26,459 bases of DNA from Haplomitrium mnioides (lineage: Eukaryota; Marchantiophyta; Haplomitriopsida; Calobryales). Positions 17,837 through 26,459 of the stretch are shown piece by piece; the stretch's first letter is position 1, and each line of letters begins with the position of its first letter. Location: NCBI GenBank assembly GCA_049999725.1, contig JBNGIS010015066.1:1-26459 (forward strand). The letters run 5' to 3'. The position numbers and the translations under genes are program-made. Below the pieces are notes generated by a model. The model saw only the letters and a program-made list of their open reading frames with translations, was not told the origin of the DNA and searched no databases.

Positions 17837-18640
17837 CTAATTTTGAACAATAAGATGGTTGCAAACATCTTGCAAAGAAGAAGATAAACGAGACAAAAAG
17901 GTAGAAATACTTGGAACATTTGAAGAAGAAGGAGAAAGCAAACCATCAAGAACAAGAGGATATTGACATGAATTAAAAAAGAAAGGAGAAAACCCAGTAC
18001 TTGCTTGTTTGGAGTTGTTGTAGGTAAACTCCATAGCCGGTAGGAAACTATCCCAATCGGTATGATGAACATTGATGAACACGCAAATCATATCCTCTAT
18101 AGTGCAATTATTACGCACCGTTTGCCTTTCTATTTGAGGATAATAAACAGTAGGCATAGAGAGTTTGGTGCCTAAAAGTGTGAACAACTCTTGCCAGAAC
18201 TTTCCAATGAATCGTGGATCTCTATCAGATATTAATACCTTTGGCATGCCATGATATCAAAAGATTGTATCAAAGTAAATCTTTGCCAATTGTGGAGCAT
18301 CCACCGCATCCACTGTCGGTGCTAGATAAATTTGTTTGCTTAGCATATCCACAAACACTACTATGGTAGTAAACTCACGAGCCGTGGTTGGAAGCGAAGT
18401 GACAAGATCTAAACTTACATGTTCCCACCGAGCAGTAAGAATCGATAATGGTTGAAGAGGACTAGTTGGTTTTTGATTTGAAGCCTTGTTACATTGACAA
18501 CTCTTACAAGAACGAACAAAGCCACGAACATCTCAAGCTAGGTTTGGCCACCACCAAATGCATTGAAGCAACTTCATAGTCTTATTTACCCCAAGATGCC
18601 AAGAGATTGGAATGTCATGTGCTTCTTGTAAACAGGTCAT
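17837..18640 (-). pseudogene. Chromovirus integrase, catalytic Glu lost
   Basis: The zinc-binding HHCC segment (HDIPISWHLGVNKTMKLLQC, then FVRSCKSCQCNK) is intact by eye. The core has the first Asp in HVSLDLVTSLP and the second in ISDRDPRF. In the third motif, where the family has DGQTERVN, the sequence is IERQTVRNN, so the catalytic Glu is Val (18110-18130). The frame is broken by a stop near 18258 and another in the zinc-binding region. It ends with AMEFTYNNSKQASTGFSPF, matching the family's AYN-S-H-ST--SPF. Confidence 0.9.
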
Positions 18641-18938
18641 TCAAAGTGTATCATCTTGTGGAGCATATATTTGATAACTTTGATAGAGAATACCATCCTG
18701 AATGGAAAATCCATGATACTCACTATCTTTGACCACCAAATGTGCCTTAATAGGATTGAAAAAGGTATCTCCATATAACTTTTGTTGCAAACTATCATTA
18801 GTTGCTTCATCAAGATGCAATATACTAACATTTGCAACCTCCAATATTTAGACGATGATCCGGTCTTCGTGACAATGCATTAGGAACAATATAGAACTTT
18901 CCTGGCTTGTACTCCAACTTGATATCAAAAAGTTGTAG

Positions 18939-19310
18939 CTAATCTCTCCATCGATTATGACGACTTGTCATATTTTCCAAGTGAATTGATTGTAGCAAGG
19001 GCTTGTGATCGGTGCACATAAGTGTATGCTTTCTTAAAAGATAGTATCTCCAAACTTTGGTAGCATAAACCAATGCCAATTTCTCTCTATCTCTTGCATA
19101 ACAATTTCTCTCCACTACATTTAGCCAACATAACACAAAGGCAATCAAATGAAGTCTATCCTCAAACTCTTGTTGTAACAATGCTCTAATAGCAAAATCA
19201 AATGCATCAAAATCAACTATACAACGTATTTTTGGATCATATGGTTGTACAATTGGATGAGAAGACACTGCATCCTTGAGTCGTTGAAATGCCTCTTGCT
19301 CTTTGGTTGT
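18939..19310 (-). pseudogene. Chromovirus RNase H
   Basis: A 109-codon frame contains VDFDAFDFAIRALLQQEF, then YCARDREKLALVYATKVWRY and YLLRKHTLMCTDHKPLLQ, then NRWRD at the end. These match the Ty3/gypsy RNase H motifs (D-S--AIGAVL, ExE-LA, TDHK-L). The frame carries over from RT after a change of phase near 19310. The region between 18640 and 18939 holds the tether to integrase. Confidence 0.9.
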
Positions 19311-20100
19311 CTATTGAAACTTTGCCTCCTTGTCTAACAGATCCGTAATCGGTGCAACAATATGAGCATAGTAATGGATGAATCTTTGATGAAAACTTTC
19401 CAATCCATTGAAAGCTCGAACATCCTTTGCATCATTTGACATTGGCCGCTTTGTAATAGCCTTAATCTTCTCTTCCTCCATCTTGATGCCATCCACAAAA
19501 ACTTTATGTTCTAGATAAGTCACCTCTTACTTCCAAAACTCACACTTTGACTTCTTGCAATAAAACTTCCAATTGCATAGTCTTTGCAATACTTCTTTAA
19601 GGTGATTATAATGCTCAACTTTTTTTTACTAAAGATGAATACATTGTTCAAAAACACCAACAATGATTTATCAACTAAACCTTCAAAACCTCAATGCATT
19701 TGATCCATGAATATTATCGGAGCATTAGTAAGACCAAATATAAGAACCGTCCACTTAAAATGCCTATACATTGTATGAAAAGCCGTCTTTGGCACATTAT
19801 TTGGCTTGATAGAAATTTGCCAATAACCTTTTCAAAGATCCAACTTAGAAAAGAATCGTGTGCCACTCAATTGATCCAACAAATCATCAATACGATGTAG
19901 AAGATAAGCATTATACACAATTTAACTGTTCAAACCTCAATTATCTGTACAAAAACAAAATACACCATCTTTATTTGGTACAAAGAATACTGGATCTCCC
20001 CAAGGCAAAGTACTATGTTGAATGAAATCCTTCTCAAGAAGATCCGTCAATGTCTTTCAAAGCTCCTCTAATTCTTGTAGTGATAACCAATATATAGGTC
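19311..20100 (-). pseudogene. Chromovirus reverse transcriptase, catalytic DD changed to NN
   Basis: Motifs in order on the minus strand: PWGDPVFFVPNKDG, a degraded DYR-LN (TDN-GLNS), RIDDLLDQLSGTRFFSKLDL, GYWQISI, KTAFHTMYRHFKWTVLIFGL, TNAP and the polymerase box FLNNVFIFS near 19635-19665. The family box is [YF]LDD, so both catalytic aspartates are Asn. Stops are scattered (after KLDL, after DQMH and later). A run of 70 codons (19311-19523) holds the thumb: LEHKVFVDGIKMEEEKIKAI. Confidence 0.9.
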
Positions 20101-20124
20101 AACTATAAGGAGTACTTCTCGGTA

Positions 20125-20693
20125 TCAACTCAATCGGAAAATGCATTCCTCAATCATGTGGTAAAATTTTGGCAAATAATCCGGAAACTCATCTCCAAAC
20201 TCCTTTAAAATATCATCTATCATTGAGGTAGGCACATTTTTTCCTCCCTCCTTACTCAAGTCCATGATGGGCTTGATCCAAACAACAAAGATAGACAACT
20301 CTTGTTCCACTAAATGGACATGTTGAACTGATTTAGGCTTCTTCACCAATGGTGTCAAACACTCCAAAAACAATTTCTTACCCTGTAAGGTAACTTGAAT
20401 ATGTTGCTTTGCATAATCAAATTGAGCGGATTGATCTTTAAACCAAGGCAACCCTAAAATTATGTCATATTGTACATGTGAAATAACAAGTTGCACAGAT
20501 TATGTGTACTCTTTTCCAATCCTTAGAAGGACTAGCTTTTGAGAGCAAAACACATCATGCTTTTGATAGGCCTAAATTTTGCTTTGATCTTCTTAGCAAA
20601 ATGTAGTGACATAAAATTTTCAGAACTCCCATTATCCACCAACATTCTACAAGATTTCTCGTCAATCATACCATCAAGATGGAACAAAGTAAC
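20125..20693 (-). pseudogene. Chromovirus aspartic protease region
   Basis: After gag the same frame continues through a stop into MIDEKSCRMLVDNGSSENFM. This is the protease motif (family form LVDSGASHNFI) with DNG-S in place of DSG-A/T. Downstream, at 20125-20496, YDIILGLPWFKDQSAQFDYA and QHIQVTLQGKK match the protease end (D-ILG-PWL) and the linker to RT. The frame is interrupted near 20500. Confidence 0.88.
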
Positions 20694-21300
20694 TCAAATT
20701 CTTGTCGAAATTTTAATTCTATTAGAGCTTGCAAAGTTTTGAGTACATTGTTCGAATAGTTGAGGATGTTGCTTAGCTTCTATAGTAGTAACTAATGAGT
20801 CATGCATCTCCGCCATATGCATTGCTTCTTCTAATTGAGTAGGCTCTCTCATAGTAACTTTTATTCTCATGCAAGGCTTCAATCCTCTAACAAAGTGGTC
20901 TAGTGCTTCTTCTTCTCTCATATTCGAAATTCGCAAAATTGTATCATGAAAGTGTGTAACATAGATTCTCACTATACCAAGTTGCTTTAATTTGGCCAAT
21001 TGATCTCTTGCTACTTTTGAAGCATTAACAACCCTAAATCTTGAGATCACCACTTCTTTGAACTTGCACCAAGAAACACTAAGAGCAACAAATCTACGTT
21101 TAGCTTGCTCTATTTGATATCTCCACCAAGTCTTAGCAACTCCTTCTAATTGACTTACCGCAAATAGAATTCGTTGACCATTTTTTTTGATGTTTGTAGC
21201 CTCAAAACATTACTAACAATCAAATATAAAGTTCTCATATGCATGACAAACCATCCTTTTATCATATGGTTTTGGCGATAGGAATCGCTCATAACTCTCT
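20694..21300 (-). pseudogene. Chromovirus Gag, no zinc knuckle
   Basis: The core gag domain is visible: ILFAVSQLEGVAKTWWRYQI in the upstream, partly closed portion, then RFRVVNASKVARDQLAKLKQ, YVTHFHDTILRISNMREEEA and LDHFVRGLKPCMRIKVTMRE at 20694-21053. The text runs directly into the protease within about 20 codons of MHDSLVTTIEAKQHPQLFEQ, with no CCHC motif between. The nucleocapsid segment seems to be deleted. Confidence 0.85.
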
Positions 21301-21430
21301 TCTTCTCGAAAAAGTGCTCTTTCTTTCATTCTTCCTTTTATAAGACATAAAGATGTTCAAGCCATTGTTGCATTGCTTGAACCACCGCCTCTTGATTCTC
21401 CATATAGCTCACCACTGAAAACAAGCCATA

Positions 21431-21442
21431 GCTCTGATACCA
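21431..21442 (-). other. Primer-binding site, initiator tRNA-Met
   Basis: TGGTATCAGAGC on the minus strand follows the 5' LTR end (TTTTACA) after one T. This is the complement of the 3' end of plant initiator tRNA-Met, the usual primer for plant copia elements and many chromoviruses. Confidence 0.93.
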
Positions 21443-21443
21443 A

Positions 21444-21814
21444 TGTAAAAGAACTCAAGGACCAAATCCAAATGAGTAAGAACTCATAGTGAACTCTAGT
21501 AGAGTTCTTCAACCAAAAGCAACTCAAGGCCCAAGTTAAGAACAAGAGTGAAAGAAAAAGCCAAGCATCCAAAGAGCCCAATGATTCGAGAAGAACTCCA
21601 AAATGAGGAGTGGAGCTAATAAGCCCTTCTATTTATACAAGAGAAGATGGTGTCATCCCTCTTTCTTCACTTTTAAGTCACTTCTAATTTCAACCCTTAA
21701 AGTGACTTCGAAGGCAAGTAATCTTATCTCAACCCTAAAAGTGACTCTCTACCACTTCCGTCACTCCTCTTTATTTTCTTATAAATAGCACAACCTTATG
21801 GTTTTACTATTACA
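21444..21814 (-). repeat. Chromovirus 5' LTR
   Basis: On the minus strand it starts TGTAATAG and ends CTTTTACA, a TG...CA LTR with 4-bp terminal inverted repeat TGTA/TACA. The ends are intact here, unlike in the 3' copy. Confidence 0.95.
21629..21637 (-). promoter_or_regulatory. TATA box of the chromovirus 5' LTR
   Basis: TATAAATAG on the minus strand, conserved in the 3' LTR at 17134-17142. Transcription would be expected to start about 25-35 bp further along the minus strand, near 21600. The start site is inferred. Confidence 0.65.
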
Positions 21815-22562
21815 ATTTCTGTAAACATGTAGCCCAAGAAGAGAGTGAATCTCTTGTAGTTTTGTCATTTCAAATGCCACCTCCAAGTTCTTCTTGACCT
21901 GATTCAACTGCTCGAGATCACTACTGATCATCACTATATCATACACATAAATGACAAAAAAATCACAATGTTGCTACCCTCTCTTTGGATGCAAACATTA
22001 TGATCTACATTACTTCTTCTAAAGTTCTTCTCTATTAGATGTGTGTTAATCTGTTGGTACCATGTTTTTGACTCTTGCTTAAGGCTATAAAGTGCCTTGT
22101 TTAATCTGCATGAAAAGCATTCCTTTCTCTCACAACACATTCTTCTCACTGTTGCATATATATCTCTCACTCAAGATCTCCATTCAAGATTCTCATCTTG
22201 ACATGAACCCGATCCACTTTTCAGTCTATCATTATAGCAACAACTAACAGACATTTGATTGAAAAAAACTTTGCAACCGGTGCAAAATTTTACATATAAT
22301 CCACCTTGGTTATCTCTATAAATCCTTTGGCAACCAACCTTGTATCGTATCTTTCTATATACTCATTAATTTGGTACTTGAATTTTAATACCCACTTATA
22401 TCCTATGGTATTCCTCCTATTGGGAAACTTGGCCAAGAGTTTAGGTCTAGTTATATATAGTGAATCAACTTCCTTCTTAAAAACTACTACCCATATATAG
22501 GTATCTTCCTTAAACAACTTCTCCATTAGTGGATCGTCTTCCATAGTCATGTTGATTCCCAA
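21815..22562 (-). pseudogene. Copia reverse transcriptase, 5' part
   Basis: 22290-22562 carries TYIWVVVFKKEVDSLY, GYKWVLKFKYQINEYIERYD and TRLVAKGFIE (family form GCKWV-K-K---G-I-RYKARLVAKGF). 21934-22170 carries CRLNKALYSLKQESKTWYQQ, INTHLIEKNFRRSNVDHNVC and I. The catalytic box reads YVYD where copia has YVDD, so the first catalytic Asp is lost. The frame continues through ISSDLEQLNQVKKNLEVAFE and MTKLQEIHSLLGLHVYRN to the chromovirus edge at 21815. Confidence 0.92.
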
Positions 22563-22889
22563 TACCTCTCATATTGCCACATCTATTTTTAGTGGATGCT
22601 TGCTCAACCTCCTAAATAGCTTGGCACAATGTTCTCTCCTTCCACAAATTTTCTTTCATTTACCATTAGTACTCTCACTACTAAAATAATTACTTTATTT
22701 TCTTTAAATTCAATTTTGTTTTAGATATGAGGTGCCTAACATTTCACCTATGTACTCACCATTCTCTTTTCTATTGGAAATTCCGACCTATTTCTTTTCC
22801 AATTGCAGGTGACCTAATTGTCAGATCCTTTGATAGTCCATCAAATAATACTTTTAGACTTCTAATTATTTGCTTTTGTCCCACATTAG

Positions 22890-23290
22890 ACAACTCTTCC
22901 CATCATCTCAGAAACACACTCTTGACGGTTTTAAAATGCAACTTCCTTATCAGTTCTTGAGATACCAATGCATATAGCCAAAAAATTCTGAGTTCTGAAA
23001 CATTAGGCTTCTTACATGACCATGCTTCTTATAGTGTCATATTGCTTGCAGCTTTAATGTAGAAAATCTTTTGTATGTACCTTGCATAGAGAATGCTCCT
23101 TGCACTCTATAAGATAGTCCTATACATTCTTTCTATCACACCATTCTCTGATGTAGAATCTCTTGTTGTGAGTTGTACTTGATCCTAAACTTTCTTAGAT
23201 TGATCCATGCTCTCTTAGAAAGCTTTCAACTCCTTGAACATATACTCACTTCCCCATCCGTATAGAGTATCTTCACCATAATTTTTTAAC
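22890..23290 (-). pseudogene. Copia integrase core
   Basis: Read with several frame changes: KILYTDG (family form LRSDNGGEY), MFKEFESFLREHGI-like sequence, TSENGVIERMYRTI (family form PQQNGVAERKNRT, catalytic Glu kept), then ARSILYARYIQKI, EAWSCKKPNVSELRIFW and VKSVFLR. Many stops and indels. The identification rests on the order and spacing of these motifs. Confidence 0.75.
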
Positions 23291-23379
23291 TCTTCTTGAA
23301 CTCTTAAAACTATGAAACTTAGAAAAAAAAACACTTATGGACTTCACATATACAAATATTTTTCATAATAAATCATCAA

Positions 23380-23530
23380 TGAAGAAATATGCATTTCTTC
23401 TCTTGATATATAAACCACTAGTCTAAACTCCTATTGTTTGAACAGTCCAATCCAAACACCATGCCTCCAGAATTCAAGGTGTTCAAACCTTGAACTCCAA
23501 ATGTCCAAGCCTTTCATGCCAAAAATAACA
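23380..23530 (-). pseudogene. Copia GAG-pre-integrase domain
   Basis: LWHERLGHLGVQGLNTLNSG, then GMVFGLDCSNNRSLD, on the minus strand. This matches the zinc-binding GAG-pre-integrase module (LWH-RLGH---..L..L...GMV.GL). Only a fragment of the C-x-x-C end is visible. Confidence 0.75.
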
Positions 23531-24131
23531 CTATGTATAGATACTTCATAATCCAATAATGGACCAATTCATTTCTACCTCAGACATATTCTATGAAATA
23601 ATCTCACTCCTATCATTTTTCTATAGAATACATATTGGAATTACAAGGAAATATATCTCCTATTGTGTGTGGGCTCATGACCTATTGGAATTATTAGAAC
23701 AAATTGATGACAACATAGCAACAAGTAACTACATATGGTGAGAATTGTGAGAAGAAAAACGTGATGTAATCGGAATAAGAACATACATACAAATAGCTTT
23801 TTCCTTGTGAAAGCAAAATACTATTTCACCAATTTGCAAGTTGAGCTCTTTTGCAAGTTGAACGAAAGACGCTTCAAACATGTTTTTGCTTGCAAAAAAT
23901 GAGTTGCTTCTTTAATTGTTTTCTTTTTTTTCTATTAATGCAGAAAAATAACCTCTTTTCTTGAGACTCAATTCTCTTTAGAATGTCTAAAACACTAAAC
24001 GACATATACATTGTGAGAAATTTCAAATATGCCTACATACAAGGATGCGATTAAGATCACTTTTATTGATTTATATACACTTTACAATACCAGCAATAGG
24101 TTGGGTTTCTGTGGGCACTCAGTCAAAACTA
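23531..24131 (-). other. Copia leader, with gag and protease deleted
   Basis: A/T-rich DNA with no recognisable gag or protease motif. A typical copia element needs roughly 1.5 kb or more here, so a deletion is inferred. No initiator-Met primer-binding site adjoins the LTR edge. Confidence 0.5.
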
Positions 24132-24502
24132 TGGGCACAAAAGAATATGGTCAGCACCTAATCGATGCTAATTCAATGATGTATGGACAAAGTGACCTCA
24201 ATGGTTGCACAAATAATTTTCTTTGTATCTATATGCATGTGATCACACCTTCCTTCTTGCTTCTATTTTTTAAGACAAAAAAATCATTGTGTCTCAAGAA
24301 GCTCCCTAGTGATGACATATGGTATCTCCAAGAGTTTCCACGTCATCCTCTTTAAATTCTTCACTAGTTTAGTTGTTTCTAACTAGTCTAGCAAGATATC
24401 TACCAAGGGAAAAAAATCCTTCAAATGATCTTCCTAGGATTTTTTCTCCTTAGCAAAATTTTTGATAACATGAAAAGGTGAGCTCCCTCTCAATTTCAAA
24501 CA
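24132..24502 (-). repeat. Copia 5' LTR
   Basis: On the minus strand it begins TGTTTGAAATTGAG and ends near CA at 24132. It shares the blocks listed for the 3' LTR. Compared with that copy it has an extra stretch around 24260-24300. The inner edge was placed by aligning TGGGCACAAAAGAATATGG with TGAGGTGCTAAAGAATATGG and could be off by several bases. Confidence 0.82.
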
Positions 24503-24660
24503 TGTTTTCATATAAGGTTGATCCTATGACAAAGCCAAAGACAATGAATGAAATATTTCAGTATAGCTTTCTTATAGAAGACACATCTTGTATCGATTTC
24601 CAAGCTAGGTTTTTCTCTATTTTTCTTGAAGTTCCCAAGTTGTGTAGCTCTTTACACAAT
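24503..24660 (-). pseudogene. LINE zf-RVT zinc-binding fragment, upstream part
   Basis: On the minus strand EIDTRCVFYKKAILKYFIHC, then LWLCHRINLI. This has the zf-RVT layout (C-x2-C...H-x4-C-P...W) of plant LINE ORF2, with the second Cys as Tyr. The next expected segment, starting at IWEITKR, is found on the far side of the copia element at 15787. Together they indicate that copia landed in a LINE. RT motifs further right are not recognisable. Confidence 0.55.
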
Positions 24661-25960
24661 CAACCACATTAATGAAGCCTATTTGCCTGACATGCTTGGA
24701 TCCTATATATCAATCTATCTAGAGGAGTGTGTAGAGTTGATCAAACCATGTGCTTTTCGACGTTCTAGAATAGAAGTGATTATAAACGACTAGTCCATGA
24801 TGAACTGACTCCATTTCTTGGTGGAATAGCTGCTAAAAATAGAGTTGTATTTCAAACCAACACTCTTGGGTCCCAATCTTTCTTTGCAATAAAGGTCCCA
24901 AGTAATTTAAACTCAGCAGTCTAACTTTTGGACATTATGCAAACTCTTATTTTCTACATAATTAATGATAGAAGAAGCTGAGGTTGATTTCTTTCAGCTA
25001 ACATGGTAGATATTAAGCTAATAAATAAGCATGGTTGTGAATAGGGCAAGGAAGAACTAGAGTCTAGATGCTCTCTTTCATGTCAATATCAACACTCCAC
25101 AAAGATATTGCGACCGAGTGGGGCTTTAGAAAAGATGTGAAAATGTTGGTCCAATCTCTTTTTTTGTTGTGACATGGTTTCTCAAGAAGGAGTGATACCC
25201 ACTACCAAATGGTTTCTCCTTGTTGATATTCTGCTTAGAAGGTGTGCAATAGCTCTATTAACTTCAACAGGTTCTATTCTTCTGTCACTCCCATGTTTCG
25301 AGCCTTAACCGTTTCAGGCCCTGTTTTGAGTGCAAGGGAGGACAGGTTTCGGGCTTTCAGGTTCTTTTTTGAGATGGCCCCTTACCAGTTATCGTTTTCA
25401 CGCCTTAAGGACTTTCTCCTTCCTTACAGTCCTTATATTCACCACTCACTCTTCTTGTGTTTGCACTCAACTCATTCATTCAGAACCAGTCCATATTCAT
25501 CACACCCAACATTCGTGTAATTCTTTCCATATATTCCAAAGTCCAAACCTGGGACCCTGCCACCTTATATGTGCTTGGGGCAGAATAGGTACTGGTAACC
25601 TGCACGACTTGACAATACAACAAGACTGGACTCCCCCTCTCAGGGTTGTCTCAAAACTGAAAACAGATTATCCTAACTATCCTAATGTGATCTAATTCCT
25701 AACTGTGCAAAAGGATCAGGGACAGAGAGCATTCACCCCCAGGATACCAGAACTTGTGTCGAGAGATGGGACTCCCCCTCCAAGGTTGTTCCCAGGGTTT
25801 GCTCAACTATCCCGATGCCTTTTAATCTAATAAGTCACTAGGACAAAAAGCAAAAAGGAAATCTAGCTACACAGATATAGACAAACAATTTACACACTAT
25901 ATGCAAGAGAGATCAGAGTCCTTGAAGGCCCTCTGGATTTCTACTGATGATACTTCCCTT
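24661..25960. other. Stretch with no recognised gene; partial duplication near 25628-25840
   Basis: 24661-25240 may be decayed LINE sequence but shows no firm motif. 25628-25700 and 25769-25840 share GGACTCCCCCTC, then AGGGTTGT or AAGGTTGTT, then AACTATCC and TCTAAT, so they look like imperfect copies about 141 bp apart. No protein match was seen. Confidence 0.4.
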
Positions 25961-26134
25961 AACAGCCGCTACTTTGAACCAGAAACAGGCTACTCAGAAC
26001 AAGAACTTCTTTTTTTGGGGAAAAATTGTGATTTTTCATATAAAAAAACATCAAAAACGAGGAAAATTTTGAAAAACAAAAAGTACATGAGTTTTTAGGG
26101 ATTGTTTTTGGTCATTTCAGCAACCATAATAGAG
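25961..26134 (+). repeat. Inverted copy of the dispersed repeat at 1-175
   Basis: AACAGCCGCTACTTTGAACC at the left edge, two GCTACT/CTACT units, an A/T-rich stretch with GTGATTTTTCATAT and AAAAAGTACATGAGTTTTT, ending at CATAATAGAGC, which corresponds to base 1 of the window. Sequence left of AACAG is unrelated to that beside the other two copies. Confidence 0.85.
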
Positions 26135-26459
26135 CAAAAATCAATTTTGACACGCAAAATCAATCAATATTACCAGTTTTTACGAAAACATTTGAAAACT
26201 CGAATTTGTTTAAAATCATAAAAATTAAGGTAAGTTTTCATCAAAAATTTACATTTATCATTGATTACAATTATAAGCTCAAAAGTTTAATTACACGTTC
26301 AAAGAAACTATTTTGAAATATGTTTGATTATACAAACTTGAGGCACACGTACACCTGGTGCTCTTTCAAATTTTTTTGTTGGAAAAATACTACAAAACAC
26401 AAAGTTAAAGATTAAGGGGTCTAGAAGTCAAGGGAATGAGTTTGCAATGGTAAACAAAA
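26135..26459. other. A/T-rich tail, nothing recognised
   Basis: Probably more of the same dispersed repeat, but the corresponding left-side sequence is outside the window. No coding frame of note. Confidence 0.4.

Larger units (their letters stand above)
16948..21814 (-). mobile_element. Ty3/gypsy chromovirus, complete ends, inserted in copia RT
   Basis: About 4.87 kb with two LTRs of about 371 bp (16948-17319 and 21444-21814), an initiator-Met primer-binding site, a polypurine tract, and gag, protease, RT, RNase H, integrase and chromodomain in order on the minus strand. The flanks ATTCC (16943-16947) and ATTTC (21815-21819) are a 5-bp target duplication with one change. The two halves of the host copia RT are in frame with each other once the insert and one duplication copy are discounted. 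By eye the LTRs differ at about 40-45 positions (about 88-89% identity), so the insertion is old. Stops and lost catalytic residues make it non-autonomous. Confidence 0.95.
15802..24502 (-). mobile_element. Decayed Ty1/copia LTR retrotransposon, split by a chromovirus
   Basis: Minus-strand order: 5' LTR (24132-24502), GAG-pre-integrase (about 23380-23530), integrase (about 22890-23290), RT (22562 down to 21815), a foreign insert (16948-21814), rest of RT, RNase H (to about 16160), polypurine tract, 3' LTR (15802-16125). Integrase before RT is the copia order. Only about 600 bp separate the 5' LTR from GAG-pre-integrase, so gag and protease are missing. The flanks are TGTTT at 24503-24507 and TGTTA at 15796-15800, one base away from the LTR edge, which is a probable but imperfect target duplication. 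No clear primer-binding site was found. Confidence 0.88.

Noticed and set aside
1-26134. The two repeat arms as terminal inverted repeats of one 26-kb DNA transposon
   Set aside because: No transposase lies between them, the interior is a set of separate retrotransposons, and a third copy exists in the same orientation as the left arm. Dispersed copies are a simpler reading.

Overview
This window looks like transposon-rich intergenic DNA from a land-plant nuclear genome. I found no intact host gene. The plant assignment rests on the retrotransposons: a Ty3/gypsy chromovirus with an initiator-tRNA-Met primer-binding site and a C-terminal chromodomain, a Ty1/copia element of plant type, and a plant-like LINE zinc-binding/RNase H-side fragment. 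I cannot name the species or clade. All recognisable transposon coding sequence is on the minus strand and broken by stops and frameshifts. A 10-N assembly gap lies at 15158-15167.

Layout. (1) 1-175 is one arm of a dispersed repeat. Its inverted copy is at 25961-26134, and a shorter related copy lies at 10487-10526. (2) About 171-5463 (minus) is a decayed Ty3/gypsy body: gag with a serine/lysine-rich tail, three CCHC knuckles, protease, RT, RNase H and an integrase cut off by the repeat arm. A possible primer-binding site at 5512-5526 suggests that LTR-like DNA starts near 5534. (3) About 5534-8790 is non-coding and partly GC-rich, with a tandem repeat of about 190-230 bp. (4) 8994-9514 (plus) is a frameshifted ORF pair. 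It resembles the AdoMet-binding C-terminal half of a beta-class DNA N4/N6 methyltransferase and is followed by an AATAAA signal. (5) 9641-11480 holds three adjacent tandem arrays with units of about 29, 37 and 60 bp. (6) 11550-15500 has simple repeats, one exon-like frame, small tandem duplications and the gap, but no recognised gene.

(7) 15440-24660 is a three-level nest. A LINE (minus) is split by a Ty1/copia element (15802-24502), and that element is split inside its RT by a complete but dead chromovirus (16948-21814). The order of decay fits the nesting: by eye the chromovirus LTRs are about 88-89% identical, while the copia LTRs are clearly more diverged. (8) 24660-25960 has no recognised gene. 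25961-26134 is the inverted repeat arm, and the tail to 26459 is AT-rich.

The genes do not act together as a pathway. The window is a record of successive insertions and decay. The items most worth a second look are the methyltransferase-like ORF beside the tandem arrays, the repeat family whose copies share one sharp end, and the clean three-level nest.
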